From positions 48,319,235 to 48,383,234 of the forward strand of contig CM017567.1 of the NCBI GenBank assembly GCA_007844125.1: a stretch of 64,000 bases of DNA, written 5' to 3'. The notes under the pieces are model-generated. The model ran no database searches, had not been told where the DNA came from, and saw nothing but the letters and a program-made list of their open reading frames with translations. Source of the DNA: Sinonovacula constricta (Eukaryota > Mollusca > Bivalvia > Cardiida > Solecurtidae). Position numbers and translations under genes: made by a program. Position 1 is the first letter of the stretch, and the number at the start of each line of letters is the position of its first letter. This document shows positions 22,840 through 36,100 of the stretch, piece by piece.

Positions 22840-24045
22840 ACTATGTCATTACTATATTCTTAGTACATTACTACAGACCAATGCCATTTTATGCCATCTC
22901 TATTCCATATTGATCATATTTCTGTATGTTTTGCTGTTACTATGACATCTACGGAATCTTTATGCTGTTAGTACATTACAACAGAACAATGCCATTTTGT
23001 GCCGTCTCAGTGTCATATTGATCACATTTCCCTTGCTTGATCCTTACATCTTGGCTCGTTTTAAAAAAAGTTATATAACCTATATAATTATGCTTTACAG
23101 TTACTGTGACATCTGGCATCATTATGTTGTTAGTATATAACAACAGTATAATGGCATCTTCAGCCATCTCTTTACCTTTTCTATCCTATATAAATAACAT
23201 TTGCCATACATGATCCTTACATCTAGACTCATTGTTAAAAGTTACATAACCTCTATGTGTTCCATTGTTGCTACAACATCCATGGAATCAGTATATTGCT
23301 AGCATATAGCAAAAGGATAATGCAATATTCAGCCATTGCTTTTACCATTTCTGTGCTATATAAAACATTTCTCTTCTTGATCCGTCCATCTTGGATCATT
23401 GTTAAAAGCATATTGTCTATTGGTTCTACTGTTGCTATGCCATTTGTACATAACAACATAATGCCATGTTAAAGGAGTTATCCAACAGTTTGGACCAAAC
23501 ATATTTTCATAAAACATCATTACTAACCATTATTACTTGAACAGATCTAGCAAAATTCTGTTTATTAATGTTGTACATCTGTCTGATAAGTGAACATAAC
23601 GCCACAATCATCATTTTAAACATGTCTTTCCTATCTGAGCCACGCTGCAAAGTTTGCTATTTTTAAACTAAAAAAACCTTGTGACCACTTATGTTTTAGC
23701 TCATCCATGTCATCCACTTTGATGCCAATGACTTTTTTTAGCTGGACTCCCAACTGTTTTTATTTATAGATTTGAAAAGAATGAACATTTAAGTCCAATT
23801 GTTCTTATTTATGGATTTGAAGAGAATGAACATTTTAGTGTTGATTATCAAGTTTTACTTCCCTAAAATTGAGATACTGTTGAAAATCATCAAAGCTTTG
23901 ACTAAATTATGTTGTTTTTTTTTCTCCAGAAATTGTGTACAAATACCCCAGACATTGATAAGATATAAAAGACACATAGGCAAACTGTTGGATACCACCT
24001 TTAAGCCATCTCTATGCCATATTGATCACATTTTTCCTATTTTTT
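22840..24045 (+). repeat. ~180-bp degenerate tandem repeat interrupted by a MITE
   Basis: Units share 'aatgccatxttxxgccatct ctxtxccatattgatcacat tt', 'cttgatccttacatcttg', 'gttaaaagttatataacct' and 'gctactatgacatc'. Around four units lie before 23468, and the interrupted unit resumes at 24004 (gccatctctatgccatattg). Confidence 0.75.
23469..24004 (-). mobile_element. TTAA-flanked MITE (family D), inverted copy inside a tandem repeat
   Basis: The ends are TTAAAGGAGTTATCCAACAG and CTGTTGGATACCACCTTTAA. Compared with the other tandem units, the site before insertion read aatgccatgTTAAgccatct, so one TTAA became two. The interior contains a short internal repeat of 'gatttgaa(a/g)agaatgaacat'. Confidence 0.88.
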
Positions 24046-24118
24046 TCTTCCTATCTCCTTCCTTCTCTACTCATGTTAATGAGTTTCACAAACTCTGCAT
24101 CATCTATCATATAATTGT

Positions 24119-24432
24119 TTGTTTATTGGGTTTATCATCCCAACAAAAGTATTTCAGTTATCTGGAGACGGTGTCCACTTGAAGCAGATATAGTGCTGGC
24201 TTCACTGTGTATAGCATGCCGTGAACACCTGGCATGATACCACACCCAGTCACATTATCCTGACACCGGGTCAACCAGTTGTTGAACTACCCTTATATTT
24301 GCTTGAGCATTAGCAAGGGAGCTATACCACTACCATTTTTAACGACTTTGGTATGTCGCGGCCCGGTATCGAACCCGGGGCCTCCCGTACCTGGGGCCGG
24401 CCCTCTACCGATTGTGCTACCGGGTCAGGTAT
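24119..24432 (-). mobile_element. SINE family C, full-length reference copy
   Basis: On the - strand: tRNA-like head CCCGGTAGCACAATCGGTAG (A box) and GGTTCGATACC (B box), then a ~230-bp body and an 'ataaacccaataaacaaac' tail. Perfect 12-bp target-site duplication TCATATAATTGT at 24107-24118 and 24433-24444. Confidence 0.93.
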
Positions 24433-24499
24433 TCATATAATTGTCTTATTAGAATGCTTGTCTCAAATGGATACTACTTGAACCTTGTAGTTAAGCTGT

Positions 24500-24696
24500 T
24501 CATCTAATCTCACCAACCACTCAGGACGTAGGTTCAAGTCTCAGTGTGGTGGCACAAACTTTAATGTGGAGAGATCTTCCAGGAGACCTGTGAGCACCGG
24601 TGGTTCTACCCAGACATTAGTCTGGGGTTTCTCCAGCAATCATATCTGAGTATCACAACAATGACCATGAGTTTATCATTGTGATGAATTGAAAAA
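24500..24696 (+). mobile_element. SINE family A, lacking the first head bases
   Basis: B box aggttcaagtctcag, then 'gagatcttccaggagacctg', 'ggtggttctacccagacatt' and a diverged tail. Confidence 0.75.
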
Positions 24697-25880
24697 ATAA
24701 TGTTGACAGTATATTAAAATAAATAGATTTTGATGGGTTGATAAGTGAATGTGTATAATCGTCTTCACAGTATTGTCATTTGCAAGGGGCATTACATTGG
24801 AAAATGAAGTTAACGCATAGGAATTCCAATTACTGACAATAGCACTCTTCCCATTATTTACGCATTTGACAAGAAGAACTTGTAAGATGAAGAGAATGGT
24901 GGTAAAATTTGTTAGAAAGTGAATCAGTTAATTTCAATAGACTGTAAGTCGATCTTAGATATATCCCACCCATTTATCAGTTTTCATGAAAGAAATTTAC
25001 AAACACTAGATCTTCAGTCCACCAAGCTAGCAATATCTACTGATTCAGACCAGATTTTACTAGACCCGTTTGATTTTTTTTCATTTTGACACAAAAAAGA
25101 ACAAGTTCTGCCAATCATGCTTTTATTCTGTTATTTATAAAGCGATGCCACTGTCAAAGGTTGGTAAGCTAACCAAGGTGTTATGAGTGGTTAGGCTCAG
25201 CAATAGGCTGTAAAGCATTGTTTGGTTTAGTTTATTATGTATGTTTTCATAATAATTCAGAATTTTGAAAAAAAATGTGACCTAGAATTCTGGTGGACTG
25301 TCAGTCTATTAAACTTGTAAATTTTTTGTGGACTCGGGCCACAGTCCACCGGGTTTTGTCGAAGACTGGTTTAATGGTATGTTAATTACTTTGTTTAGTT
25401 GTAAGTTGTAACAAGACGTCTAGACAGACTTAGCAACAGATAGCATAGATCTTGATCGGAATTACTTGAATAAAAATTGCAACATATACCAAAATTTGAA
25501 AAGGTATAGGACAAAGGTATTTACATATTAGCCAAATGTAAATGTAAGAACAAAATTGTGATGAGTCATTTCTGAATTACTTAAGTTGGCAGAGCTGGGT
25601 CCACATTATTGGCCTATGCCTGATTGATTTGTGCTCAGCGCGTCATGAGGTAAAATGCTTTAATTACTGGAAGCACCTTTCACCTCATTAAAAACACCCC
25701 ACCCTAATGTTGTTTCCAGGAAGTGAAGGGATAAAGATACAACTTTGGTTACTATACAAACTAAAATGGTACTCTTGTCATTGATAAACTAGTTTACCAA
25801 TTGAGGTTTGTTTAGGTAAATTAAATCATTTAAGGAACAAGAATGACTGAATAAACTTGCCAGGCATAAACTGACCAGAC
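24697..25880. other. Non-coding, nothing recognised
   Basis: AT-rich. 'cagtctattaaacttgtaaa' and 'ggactgtcagtc' make weak local inverted repeats near 25300. Confidence 0.4.
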
Positions 25881-25966
25881 AGTTTAGATACAGATCAGCA
25901 AACAACAGTACTGCTGGGAGCTTAATGATTAGGACACGCATTAATTGCTGCTGAGTTTTTAGTATG
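25881..25966 (+). repeat. Foldback element E, diverged copy
   Basis: 'tagatacagatcagcaaaca' and 'ctgctgggagcttaatgatt aggacacgcattaattgctg'. Confidence 0.45.
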
Positions 25967-26497
25967 CCTTATTATATCCATCATTAAAATTTGCATTTTG
26001 ACATTTTTTGTTTTTAATAGGTTTTTTAGGGTTTTTTTATCTATTACTTTTAATCCTTCAGTTTGGAAACCAGAATATTATCAAAAGCAATTTTTGTCCA
26101 TAGTGGTAATTTTTTAAAATATTTTTTAGGGACAAAAATTATTTTTACAAAAAAGTACTAAAGGGATGTAACTATGTATATTTTAAAATTATCCAGGGAA
26201 AAGTTGCTCCCCTTATTAACCTTTGACACAATGTATAAAATGAACATTTGCATGCATATTCATTAACTTACCAGTGGCATAAATGCTGATACAGTGAATG
26301 TCAATAAAATAAGTATATTGTAGTTTATTAACTTTTTCTTTAATAAAGGAGTAAAGTAACTAATATTTCCATCATAAAATAGGCACTATTTGTACTAAGA
26401 ATTTTTTTGATCTTTACAGCTTATAAAGAATGCAGGTATATCAATATTTATGTTACTAGAACATCTCCTTTTATCACAGTAAAGTTTGTCTTTATCC
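25967..26497. other. AT-rich non-coding, nothing recognised
   Basis: Long A/T tracts. A ctgtctgtctgtccatccat microsatellite begins at about 26500 next to the SINE. Confidence 0.45.
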
Positions 26498-26561
26498 ATC
26501 TGTCTGTCTGTCCATCCATCCATTTGTTAACCTGAGCACAAGTTTGTTTGGGCATTTTCTG

Positions 26562-26848
26562 TTTAGGGATGTGATTGAGATGGGATTTGCCTGCATTTTT
26601 GCAGATACTGTGTAGCGACATTTCTATCATTATAGCACAGGGGTACTTATGAGGTGTCCAGGACTGAACCTGGCTGGTCCATTATACTGACACCGACGAG
26701 TCAGGTGTAATGCTGTCCCTAGAGCGTTAGGAGGGAAGCCACCTCTTACCAACTTTAAAATCTTTGGCTTGACCCTGCCGGGGTTTGAACCCGCAACCTC
26801 CCGATCTGCAAGACGACACTCTACTACTTGAGCTATTGGGGCCGGTCA
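26562..26848 (-). mobile_element. SINE family B, near full-length
   Basis: On the - strand: head GACCGGCCCCAATAGCTCAA (A box) and GGTTCAAACCCCG (B box), then 'ggtggcttccctcctaacgc' and 'cattacacctgactcgtcgg'. It matches 63562-63845. A tetranucleotide repeat (26498-26524) lies beyond its 3' end. Confidence 0.9.
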
Positions 26849-27060
26849 TACAGTTTAACGTACACTTCATAATTAGCTTATGTGCCAGGTAAACCTGTGC
26901 ACTTGCAGTTTTTATTAAAATCAGATTAAAATTTGCAGTTGAGTTATTTCCCCTTTTAACGATATTCCAGATATTGATATAATATATTTTAATGAACTTA
27001 TGAATAAAAGGGATGATTATAACCACTAATATTTGTTTTTTCCTTCTTCTTCTTCTTCAG

Positions 27061-27117
27061 GTTGCCTGTTTACAAGATCTGACAGTTTTTGTGGTTTAGG
27101 ATCAAGATGTATTGATG
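27061..27117 (+). CDS. PTPRN: PTPRN exon: start of RESP18-homology domain
   Basis: A 57-nt exon, phase 1 in and phase 1 out. The acceptor is a strong CT-rich tract (ccttcttcttcttcttcag) and the donor is gtgagt. It encodes (G)CLFTRSDSFCGLGSRCID, carrying three of the four cysteines of the RESP18-homology domain. The vertebrate pattern is C-x6-C-x6-C-x8-C; here it is C-x8-C-x5-C-x8-C, completed by the next exon. The incoming phase 1 means an upstream exon with the start codon and signal peptide must exist. None could be recognised in 1-27060, so the first intron may be longer than 27 kb. Confidence 0.88.
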
Positions 27118-30100
27118 GTGAGTACAAACTGTTTATGTTATGAAATAGGGTTTCAGATAGGGGTACTGATAGGGGTATAGAGGTGCAATCATTATTGCAC
27201 CTGCAAAAAAATTGTGCTAGAAATTATTTAAATTCTATGTTAAAAACACAAAAAAAGAATAAAAGAAGCTTAAAAACTCACCGCATGGGTTCGAGTCCCA
27301 ATCTGGCCCAAGGACTTAATGTGGGAATGTCTTACAGCTGACTTGTAGTGTGCCGGTGGTTGTACTCAGGAGTTTCTCCACCAAATTCCACCAAATAGCT
27401 GGATGTCGCTGTAATGATATTAATTATTCACTGTGATTTATTTCAAAAACAAAAACAACAAAACCAATGTTAAAATGTGACCATGTAATTTAGCAATTAC
27501 ATTTAAAAAAAAAAAATTAGACTGAATTTTATTGCAATCTATGTAAATAGGTGTAATTCATTTGCCTAGTGCATATATGTTAAGGAATTAGCATATAAAT
27601 TGAGATAAAACAGAAAGTATAAAAAAAGACTGGAATAAACGTAACTTACATCATAATTTAATGCTTTACATTTTTAGTGTACAAAATTTTTATAAACTGT
27701 AACTTGAAGATTTGTGTAAATTTTGACTAAATTTGCTCTGAAAACCTACATATTTTAAGAAAATATTTTTATTGGTACAATGTTTTGTTTTTTTCTTTCA
27801 CTAAATGGAAACGCAAAAATTTTTTTTCCTTATTTTTTTATTGAAGGGAAACAACCCTAGAACTTTTTTCTTTGTAGTAGTTACTTCCCTTTGACAATCT
27901 ATGACATGGTATAGTGTTGGCTCAAATTGATAAAATGACAGGACGGCAAACATTTGCATTTTTTAAAAATATTTGAATCATCAAGTTTCTTTTACTTTAT
28001 TAAAATATTAAATCAAATATTAAGACAATGATAAGATGTTACCAAAGAAGAAAATATTATATATTTATGATTCTTTAGAAGTTTATAACCAATTCATTTC
28101 AGGTTTTTGTTATTTTTTTGTTTATTTACTTGGCTTAACACAATCTAAATTTTATCTGAATAAACTTGATAAAGTCTTGAATTTTTAAACTATCAAAATA
28201 TTGTGTTGATATTCAAAATACTTCATAAAAGCTTTTGAATTGATATAAAATTCAATAAAATGGACTGAAAAATAAAAAGCACTGTGGTAGTTTAATATAG
28301 CACATATTTCCATATTTCGGCCTGCATTAGCTTCTGCCTTCAAAGATGGCTGTCTTAAATGGTCTAATCAGTGCCTATGATATCACATGGAAACTATCTA
28401 TACATATGACTTATGTTACCGCATGTGAGGTTTAAAGATTTACAAGGTCATTGAGCTGAGGATCATTTATTAAAAAGTGTTGCATTATAGTAGATTCTCC
28501 CAAAATTTAAGACAAAATAAACTGATGAAGAACACCATGTTTATATAACCTAGTGATCACAAGCAATCAATGATACCATTATTCATTTTAGTTAAACAAA
28601 GTTGGAAACAGATAAAAAAAACATTGTTACATATTTTTTCAGATTTACTTCATATGCTTACCTTTCTCACAAATAAATACAGAAAAAATCCATTTGCTTA
28701 CGATTGAATTTTGATTATTGAATATTTTCATATGAATTCTTTAACATGTCATAAGATGGTACCATATCATTTTCAGAATAAAAAAATAGACATTTTTCAG
28801 AATGATAAATTTGTAAAAAAAAGACATCTCTTACTATACTAGCATAATTTAATGATGCCATTGTCTCTGCAAATAAGCTTATTACCTGTATTGCTTGATT
28901 AATTAAGCATTGTTTAACCTTTAAATTCATTTCACTTGTTTCAGATCTTCTGTTCGGGACATGCTTTGGTCCAGGCATTCCTGATGACTTTGTCTACACT
29001 CTCAGTCAACATGATCTGAAGAAACTCCAGACTGAACTCTTCTCCCTGGTCGAAGACGACTTCAAATGGACCGACACTTACACTCAATGCATTCTTCAGA
29101 ACGTTATCCTTTCTCTCAGCACCCAGGAACCCTTTAGCAAGAAGATCTGCTATGAACTTATCTTCAAAAACCTGGAGCCGGCGAGTCAACACAATGACTA
29201 TGCTACATTGTTCAATAATCTCTACCCCAGTCAGGTCAACTTTAACGAGATAACACAACCTGAGCAACTGTCTGACGAGGACTTGCTTCGAAGCTCTCAG
29301 AAACGCGATGAGATCATTCGTGTTCATAAATACTTTGACAAATCTACTGGGCAACACAAGCGCCAGTATTGGCCATCTAAAACCATGGAGTCTCCATATC
29401 TCTCCTACTACCCCACAGCTAACCAGCCAACTTTTGAGAATTCCATGAGTGAGCCCAGATATGACAGCAGTGAACTGAGCCAGGTTTCTCTCGATGATTT
29501 GGAGTTGGCAGAACGCTATCTGCGAGCTCTAAAACAGCAAGAGGATCAGTCACGGTCAAAGTTGTCAGAGCTTTTGCTAGATGGTGCCAGTAAACCCAGA
29601 TCCTATTCACCCCAGTTTGATGATGCTTTTATTCAGCTGCCATTTCAACAAGAATTCGACCAATCAGATGTCAGGGAGCCCGGTTATAATTGGAGGGAGG
29701 AAGATCTTCCCTTTGACTCCCAGCCTACTGAAGGTGAGAGAAATGTAGATTTGTTTGTTTTGTTGTATTTTGTTTATTTATTTGCATGCCTGTTTATTTG
29801 CTTGGTTTTGAGTTACATACCTCATAAGAATTATTATAATAATTTTGTTTCCTGCATTTGTTCTAATTATGGCGCCTGCCCTTTTTAAAAACTTGCTGTT
29901 TGACGAAAATTGAAGGAATGTAACTGCATTAAATAATGTCCTTCAGCTTGCACAGTTTATTAATTCATTCAGATTGTGGTTACTGCTTATAATGTAATAA
30001 AAAATTGATGTTGGTTAATTGAGAAATGTATGTCCAAATAGACGCTCCTCTGTCATGTGTATGGCGCCTGTGCGCTTCTATTAGAATAAATATGGTAAGT

Positions 30101-33100
30101 CAATTTAGAATGGTTATCATTTGGTATGAGCATGTTAGTTAAAGGAAGTGATGCATAGTTGATAGTCATTATGTAATATAAAGATAGGAAGGAAATGTCC
30201 ATCTGTTCAATTTAGCACTAACATAATAATACAGCAATCTTTGAATACCGGACATGGTACCACGTCCTAACATCTAAATGCAGATTTTGAATTTTGAGTA
30301 CTGTCTTTGACAGATCAGAGCGTGTATTATCACTGCACATATTTAAAATCTTCAGATCTTAATTAAATTCAAAGACTTCTCCCCCAAACCCACCCCAAAA
30401 GAAAGAAATCAACGACAAAAATCTTTTATTCAATATATCTATGTAAATTTACTATTTACCTCTCCAGATGAGCAAATGACTGATATGGAAGCTCTTGGAC
30501 AGCCAGTCAAATATGAACAACCAGGTAATTTGAAATTGATTTTAATGTATACATTGTTATTGTCATAGTTATAGTAATTTTGATGAAACAAGCCCCTTTA
30601 TGTATGTATGTGTTTCCTATATGTCAGGGAATGTAAACAGTCTGCACGCAATTGTATAAACAATGGTTAAGGTTAACATTTGGTTATTTTCTAACACCTG
30701 GTTAACTTTAACTTCCTTGGTTAGTTAACCAAAGTGGTTATCTCTATTTGTTTAAATGCAGTTTACTGTTTTGTTACTTAACCAAACTGTTTAATTTTAA
30801 CCAAAAGTTGAATTAACCAAAGTATCCCACAACATTCTAATTGGTTCTGCTAAATGAGTGGCACTTTTTATTTTTTACAGACCACTGAAAGAATGGTGAA
30901 AGTTAACCAAAAATGGTTTAAATTGAAACTGGCTAAACTTACGAAAATGTTTATACAATAGCTAACTAGCAATATAACCAAAATGTATTAGGTAAACAAA
31001 CATTAACCATTGGTTAAAATTTAACCACTGTTTATACAGTTGATTCCAGGTTGTTGCTTTTGAACCATACTGACTACATTATATTATTTCCAGTTCTTGT
31101 AGTGGATAATGGGTTGCCAAAATAAATCATTATGAAACTATGCCAGCACATAATCTAACAATAATTCAGGTACATATCAGAGGTATGCTAGCACGATTTC
31201 TGGCAAACAAGAAGAAAAGCCACACAAATTATGTGTTTACTGAATAAAATCAAGCAATTGGTCCCTTTCACTATGACTTAGAATGTAAAAATGTAAGCCA
31301 GACAACTCTGCAGCATTTTTGATTAATAGTGATTACATTTATTTAATCCAAAACAAGTAAACCTGCAGTAAATCTGAGTAACACTCCACCTAAGGCATAA
31401 GGGAAGCAAGTTTTAACTGGAGCCAATCTCGACATAGGGCCGTATACAGATTAAGCTATTGTTTGTAGCAGTTGCCCTCACTTTACTGATTGGTGTATAT
31501 ATATGCTGTTTGCCAAGGCCTGATCTGCTTAGCTTCCCACTATGTGGGTTCAAGTCCCAATTAGGGTGAAGGACTAACTGTCGGTAGGTCTTCCAGCTGA
31601 CCTGCAGTGCGCCAGTGGTTCTACCCAGACATTTGTCTGGGGTCTTCCTCCACCAAAGCAGCTGGACGTTGCCATAATGATCATAATTGTTTGCTGCCAT
31701 GATTGCTTACAAAATTTAATGTAGCAGGTGGGTAGTTAAATATTAATGAAATCATAGGCCAACTAAATATATAGACTCACAAAGTAAAGATTGTGTAAGG
31801 GGAGATCATCCAGCTGACAATTCTGGAGCAATGGTGGTTCTACATAGGCATTGTTTTTCTCAGTGGTCTAGGGTCACCAAAATGAGATGGATGCTTTGAT
31901 GTTTTTGTAAATGAAAACTGTTTTATTTGGTACTTTTGGGTAGTGCAGGTTGGTAATGATTCATAAAAAAATGATAATTACATTTTGTGTGTGTTTTCTT
32001 TCTTGTAAAAATTTTCTCCATTATAGGTGTCTTTTGGTCAGCGGATTCATCCTTAAATCCATTTCAGAGTATCAAAATATACTTGCACGCATGTATATCT
32101 CTCATTAGTTGCGAGTGACATTGATAATATTTGTTTCCTGTTTTTTTACCAACCATTGTTCTGCAAGGTACATCATTAGGCACTTTTTCATATGCAAGCT
32201 TCATGACTAGAGCTTCCTCTTTATAGAAAAGTAATAAGATGGTTTTTCTTTTTTTCTTCCAGACGCAGACTTCATACCACCATACCTGGCTAATAAATTA
32301 GATCTGCTTGTTAAAGGTGAGATTGAGATAGGAAATTGTTTTCTGGGGGACACTGCTTGTTAAAGGTATATGAAAGCACAAAAGAGACAAAAAATATTTA
32401 TGAAAAAAATAAGACAGCTGTTAAAGGTACCTGTAAGCTAAGATTTAAAAAAAGGTATTTATGAAACTGGGAAATGGCTTGTTGATTGTATCTGTTAACA
32501 CTGACTTGAAAAGGTGTTTAAGAAGCATGGAGACTGCTTGTTAAAGGTACTTGTTAGCACAGATTTGAAAAAGAAATAGGTATTAATGAAACCAGAAGAC
32601 TTTTGTTTAATGTACATTAAAGGTGTTATCCGACAGTTTGTCTTTATCAAATACCCGTAAACCTGGATTGGGGAATTGGGGTATACTTTCTGCAAAAAGT
32701 CAAACCTTATTCTGACTAAAGACGATTTTGAACATTGTCTAAATTGTAAGACAATAGAAATCGTGAACTTAATCACTCTACATGTCCAATCCATTTAAAA
32801 CTAAAAAGAAGCATGATAGTGATTTCTGCTAAAAATAGACCTGGACGTTAGAGCTGATAACCCGAATGATTTGTATAAAGTTTCGGGCCACATGGTTTTC
32901 TTAGTTTAAAAATAGCTAACTTTGCGGCATGGCTCAGATAGGAAATACATGGTTGTAATGACGATTGTTGTGTGATGCTTCACTTTTCACATAGATGTTG
33001 GACATCAAGAATCAGCATTTTGCAATATCTTTTCATGCAGCAATAATTTATTTGGTTCTTTGAGAAGAAAAAAATCTTGTCCAAACTGTCGGATACCACC

Positions 33101-36100
33101 TTTAAAGCACGGTTTTGAAAAAAAAGAAAAAAAAAAGTATGTAATGAACAGGAACACTCCTTATTAAAGGTTAGCACAGGTTGAAAAAATATTAATCGTA
33201 GACAGACTCAACTGCTTGTTGTATGTATATTCAAGCAGGTTGGAAAACCGAACCTGGTAGGACAATCGGTATAGCTCCCTTGCAAACACTCATGCAAATA
33301 ATTATAAGGGTAGTTCCACGACTGGTTGGCCTGGTGTCTGGATAATGTGACTGGGTATGGTATCATGCCAGGTGTTCACAGCATACAAAACACAGTGAAG
33401 ACATTTCTGTTTCACGTGGACTGGACACCGGCTCCAAATAACCGAAATACTGTTAAAGCATAAAATTAGAAAGAAATGAATTTTTTAAATGTGAAGACTT
33501 TTGTACAGGTACAGGTAAGCATGTGTTACGAAACAAAGTTTTTATAAAATTGGGAATAAATAGTAAACTGTGTGTTTAGAAAAGCTGATATAAAAAATAA
33601 ATAGTGCTGAAATAAAAGAATTGATTTTTAAATATAAAATCATGTTAAAAAAACCTAGTAATAGGAAAAAATGGAAAACCAAGGTTATATTGTGCACGTG
33701 TCTGTGATGAGCAGGTCAGAACAAAAATACAACTGGAAATAGAATGAATGTGAATGTTTAGTCACGAACCAGACGTTGTCGTAATGTGTAGAAAAATTAT
33801 GACTTTTAAATGTCTTATTGTCTTTGAAAGTATAGGTTGTTGTTGAATTATGTCTGGATGAAATATGAAGGACATGCAACTACAACAAACAAGAAATCAA
33901 ATAATAAACGTCAAACAGGGCATTCCTGTTGTAGTAAGCTCACATATTATATCAATGTTTTTACTTTTTTGATATTAAATCTAGATAAAAAATGTGAATA
34001 AACTATGAGATAATTTTTCAAGATTCATCACCATAAACAGTGAAATATGAAACATATTTAGGTCACCTAATTTAAAGATATAATATCAATTCCTTCAGAA
34101 ATGAATGCTAAAATGAACTACTGAGTTGTCAATATAACAAGACATTAAAAATCTACAATTAATTTTTACATTGCTCAACTCCATCAGTGTTTCCTTACAC
34201 AGAGTTTGGAAGCTCTTGACAGCTGCCATTTTGAATACTTATTAGTTTTACCAAAGCATTATTGTTTCCTTACTTACCCTTCATATAATAAAAATTGCAG
34301 AGAGAATTTAAAAATGCTGTTCTGAACGATCAACTTCTTAAACAAGGATGCCTTACATCAAGTCATTAGTACAAATTTATGTAATCAAATATATCCAGTT
34401 TCTCAATTTATGGCTATCGGAAAATGAAAAGAGAATTGGATTCATCTATCTCTACATGAATATTGTGAACTTTCTTTCGGGTATTCTAAAAATATTTTCA
34501 GAAAAAGATATGCATTGTCTTTCTTCATTATATATATTGTTAATGATCAATTTTTTTGTCTAGTGCAGAAACATTCAATCCGATCTATCTGTCAAACATA
34601 AAATACCGGTATTCGATATATGCCGCACACCAGTACGGAGTCCTATTTATTATATGAAAACATGCAAACACACTAAATTTAATAACCTTGCTAAGGTCAG
34701 ATGTGAAAATACAAAACAGGTTTAACCAAGGATCAACTTTTAATGTTCTTGTTTGTATATACAACCAGTGAAGCAGGCAGTCCATAGTTATTTTAATGAT
34801 GATGTCCAAGGAGAGATCAAACTTAAGGTTACACTATACAAAATTTACTACATTTATGAATTCATGATGTAATGTTCTAAACTGACCAATAACTGGTACT
34901 GTTGCTATATACATACAACTTGACCAATCCTAGCTTCTGTTACATATATTTAAACTGACAAATCACATTTGTGGTTATAATTAAACTGACAAATCAGAGC
35001 TGGTGTTTCAGGGGAAATAGAGCCAAAAGACCTCAGTGATGAGGAACTGACCCTGATCACACCATATGTGACTAACATGCTACAGCAGTTAGGGCAGCTG
35101 CAGGAGGAAGGGGAAGGGCAGGAGATTGAGGAGCCAGGCAACCTGCAGGACCTAGAACAGGCTGCCATGGAAACTGGAATGGTGCAACGTAAGCAAAGCT
35201 ACAACATGGATGGTTTTTATTTGTATATTATTTATATAAAATAAGAAAAAATAGTATAATATATATGATAATAGTAAAAGTGATAAAGTGAAAGATGTAA
35301 TTAATGTTCAAGCTAAAATGTTCAAGTTGAGAAGTTCCAATGAACTTTTTAACTGTGAGGAAACTTCTAGCTAACATGCAGAGAGCTGGTGGTTCTACTC
35401 AGACATATGTCTAGATTCTCCTTAACAAGTAATTAGTTGGACATCACCATTGTGACCATAGTTGTGGCAGTGTAATGTAGCAAATAATTAAACCAATAAA
35501 AAATAAACAGTTTTATAAATAAAATTTTAATTTTTATTTTTGAAAACACAGAACTTCAAGGGATACCATTCGGTACGGAAGAAGAGGACATGATGTTGTC
35601 TGATACTGGAGCCGGTGCTGGTTCTACTGGGGCTGCTGCTGCTGATGATGTTGACGTTGATGTCATCCTTACCCCTCAGCAGGAAGAAGCTCTGATGGAA
35701 GATGTGATTGAAGATGAGCAAACTCGGAGAAAAGAGCAGTTCTTGGAGAAGAAGTCGGCCAATGGTGCGTCCTTTAGCTATTTTTTTTTTAAATTTTAAA
35801 TTCGAATATTTTTTATACATGATAATATTATCCCTCATTTATTTTTTTATGAGGTATTTTCATATGGGTTTTTACATTTTCTCATTTTTACAAATCAATC
35901 AATTTTCTTTACTTTTTTTATATGTTCATTCAATTTAACCCAATATTTTACATTTTTGCTATACATTTATGCATATGACATCATTCAAAGATCACAGGAA
36001 TGATGCGAGTTGAATGATATGATTGCAAACTTTATCTTCAGATTGCTATTTTTCTGTATACTGTCTCATTGCTAAGTATCTGCGTTTTGTTTCAGGTTTG

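Noticed and set aside
1..27060. Search for the PTPRN signal-peptide exon
   Set aside because: No ATG with a hydrophobic leader and a phase-1 donor stood out among the AT-rich sequence. The exon may be outside the window or too short to recognise.
29734..29888. Hydrophobic extension FVLLYFVYLFACLF after the large PTPRN exon, looking like a membrane segment
   Set aside because: It lies beyond a good donor (gtgaga) in T-rich intron, and the next exon continues the protein in matching phase.
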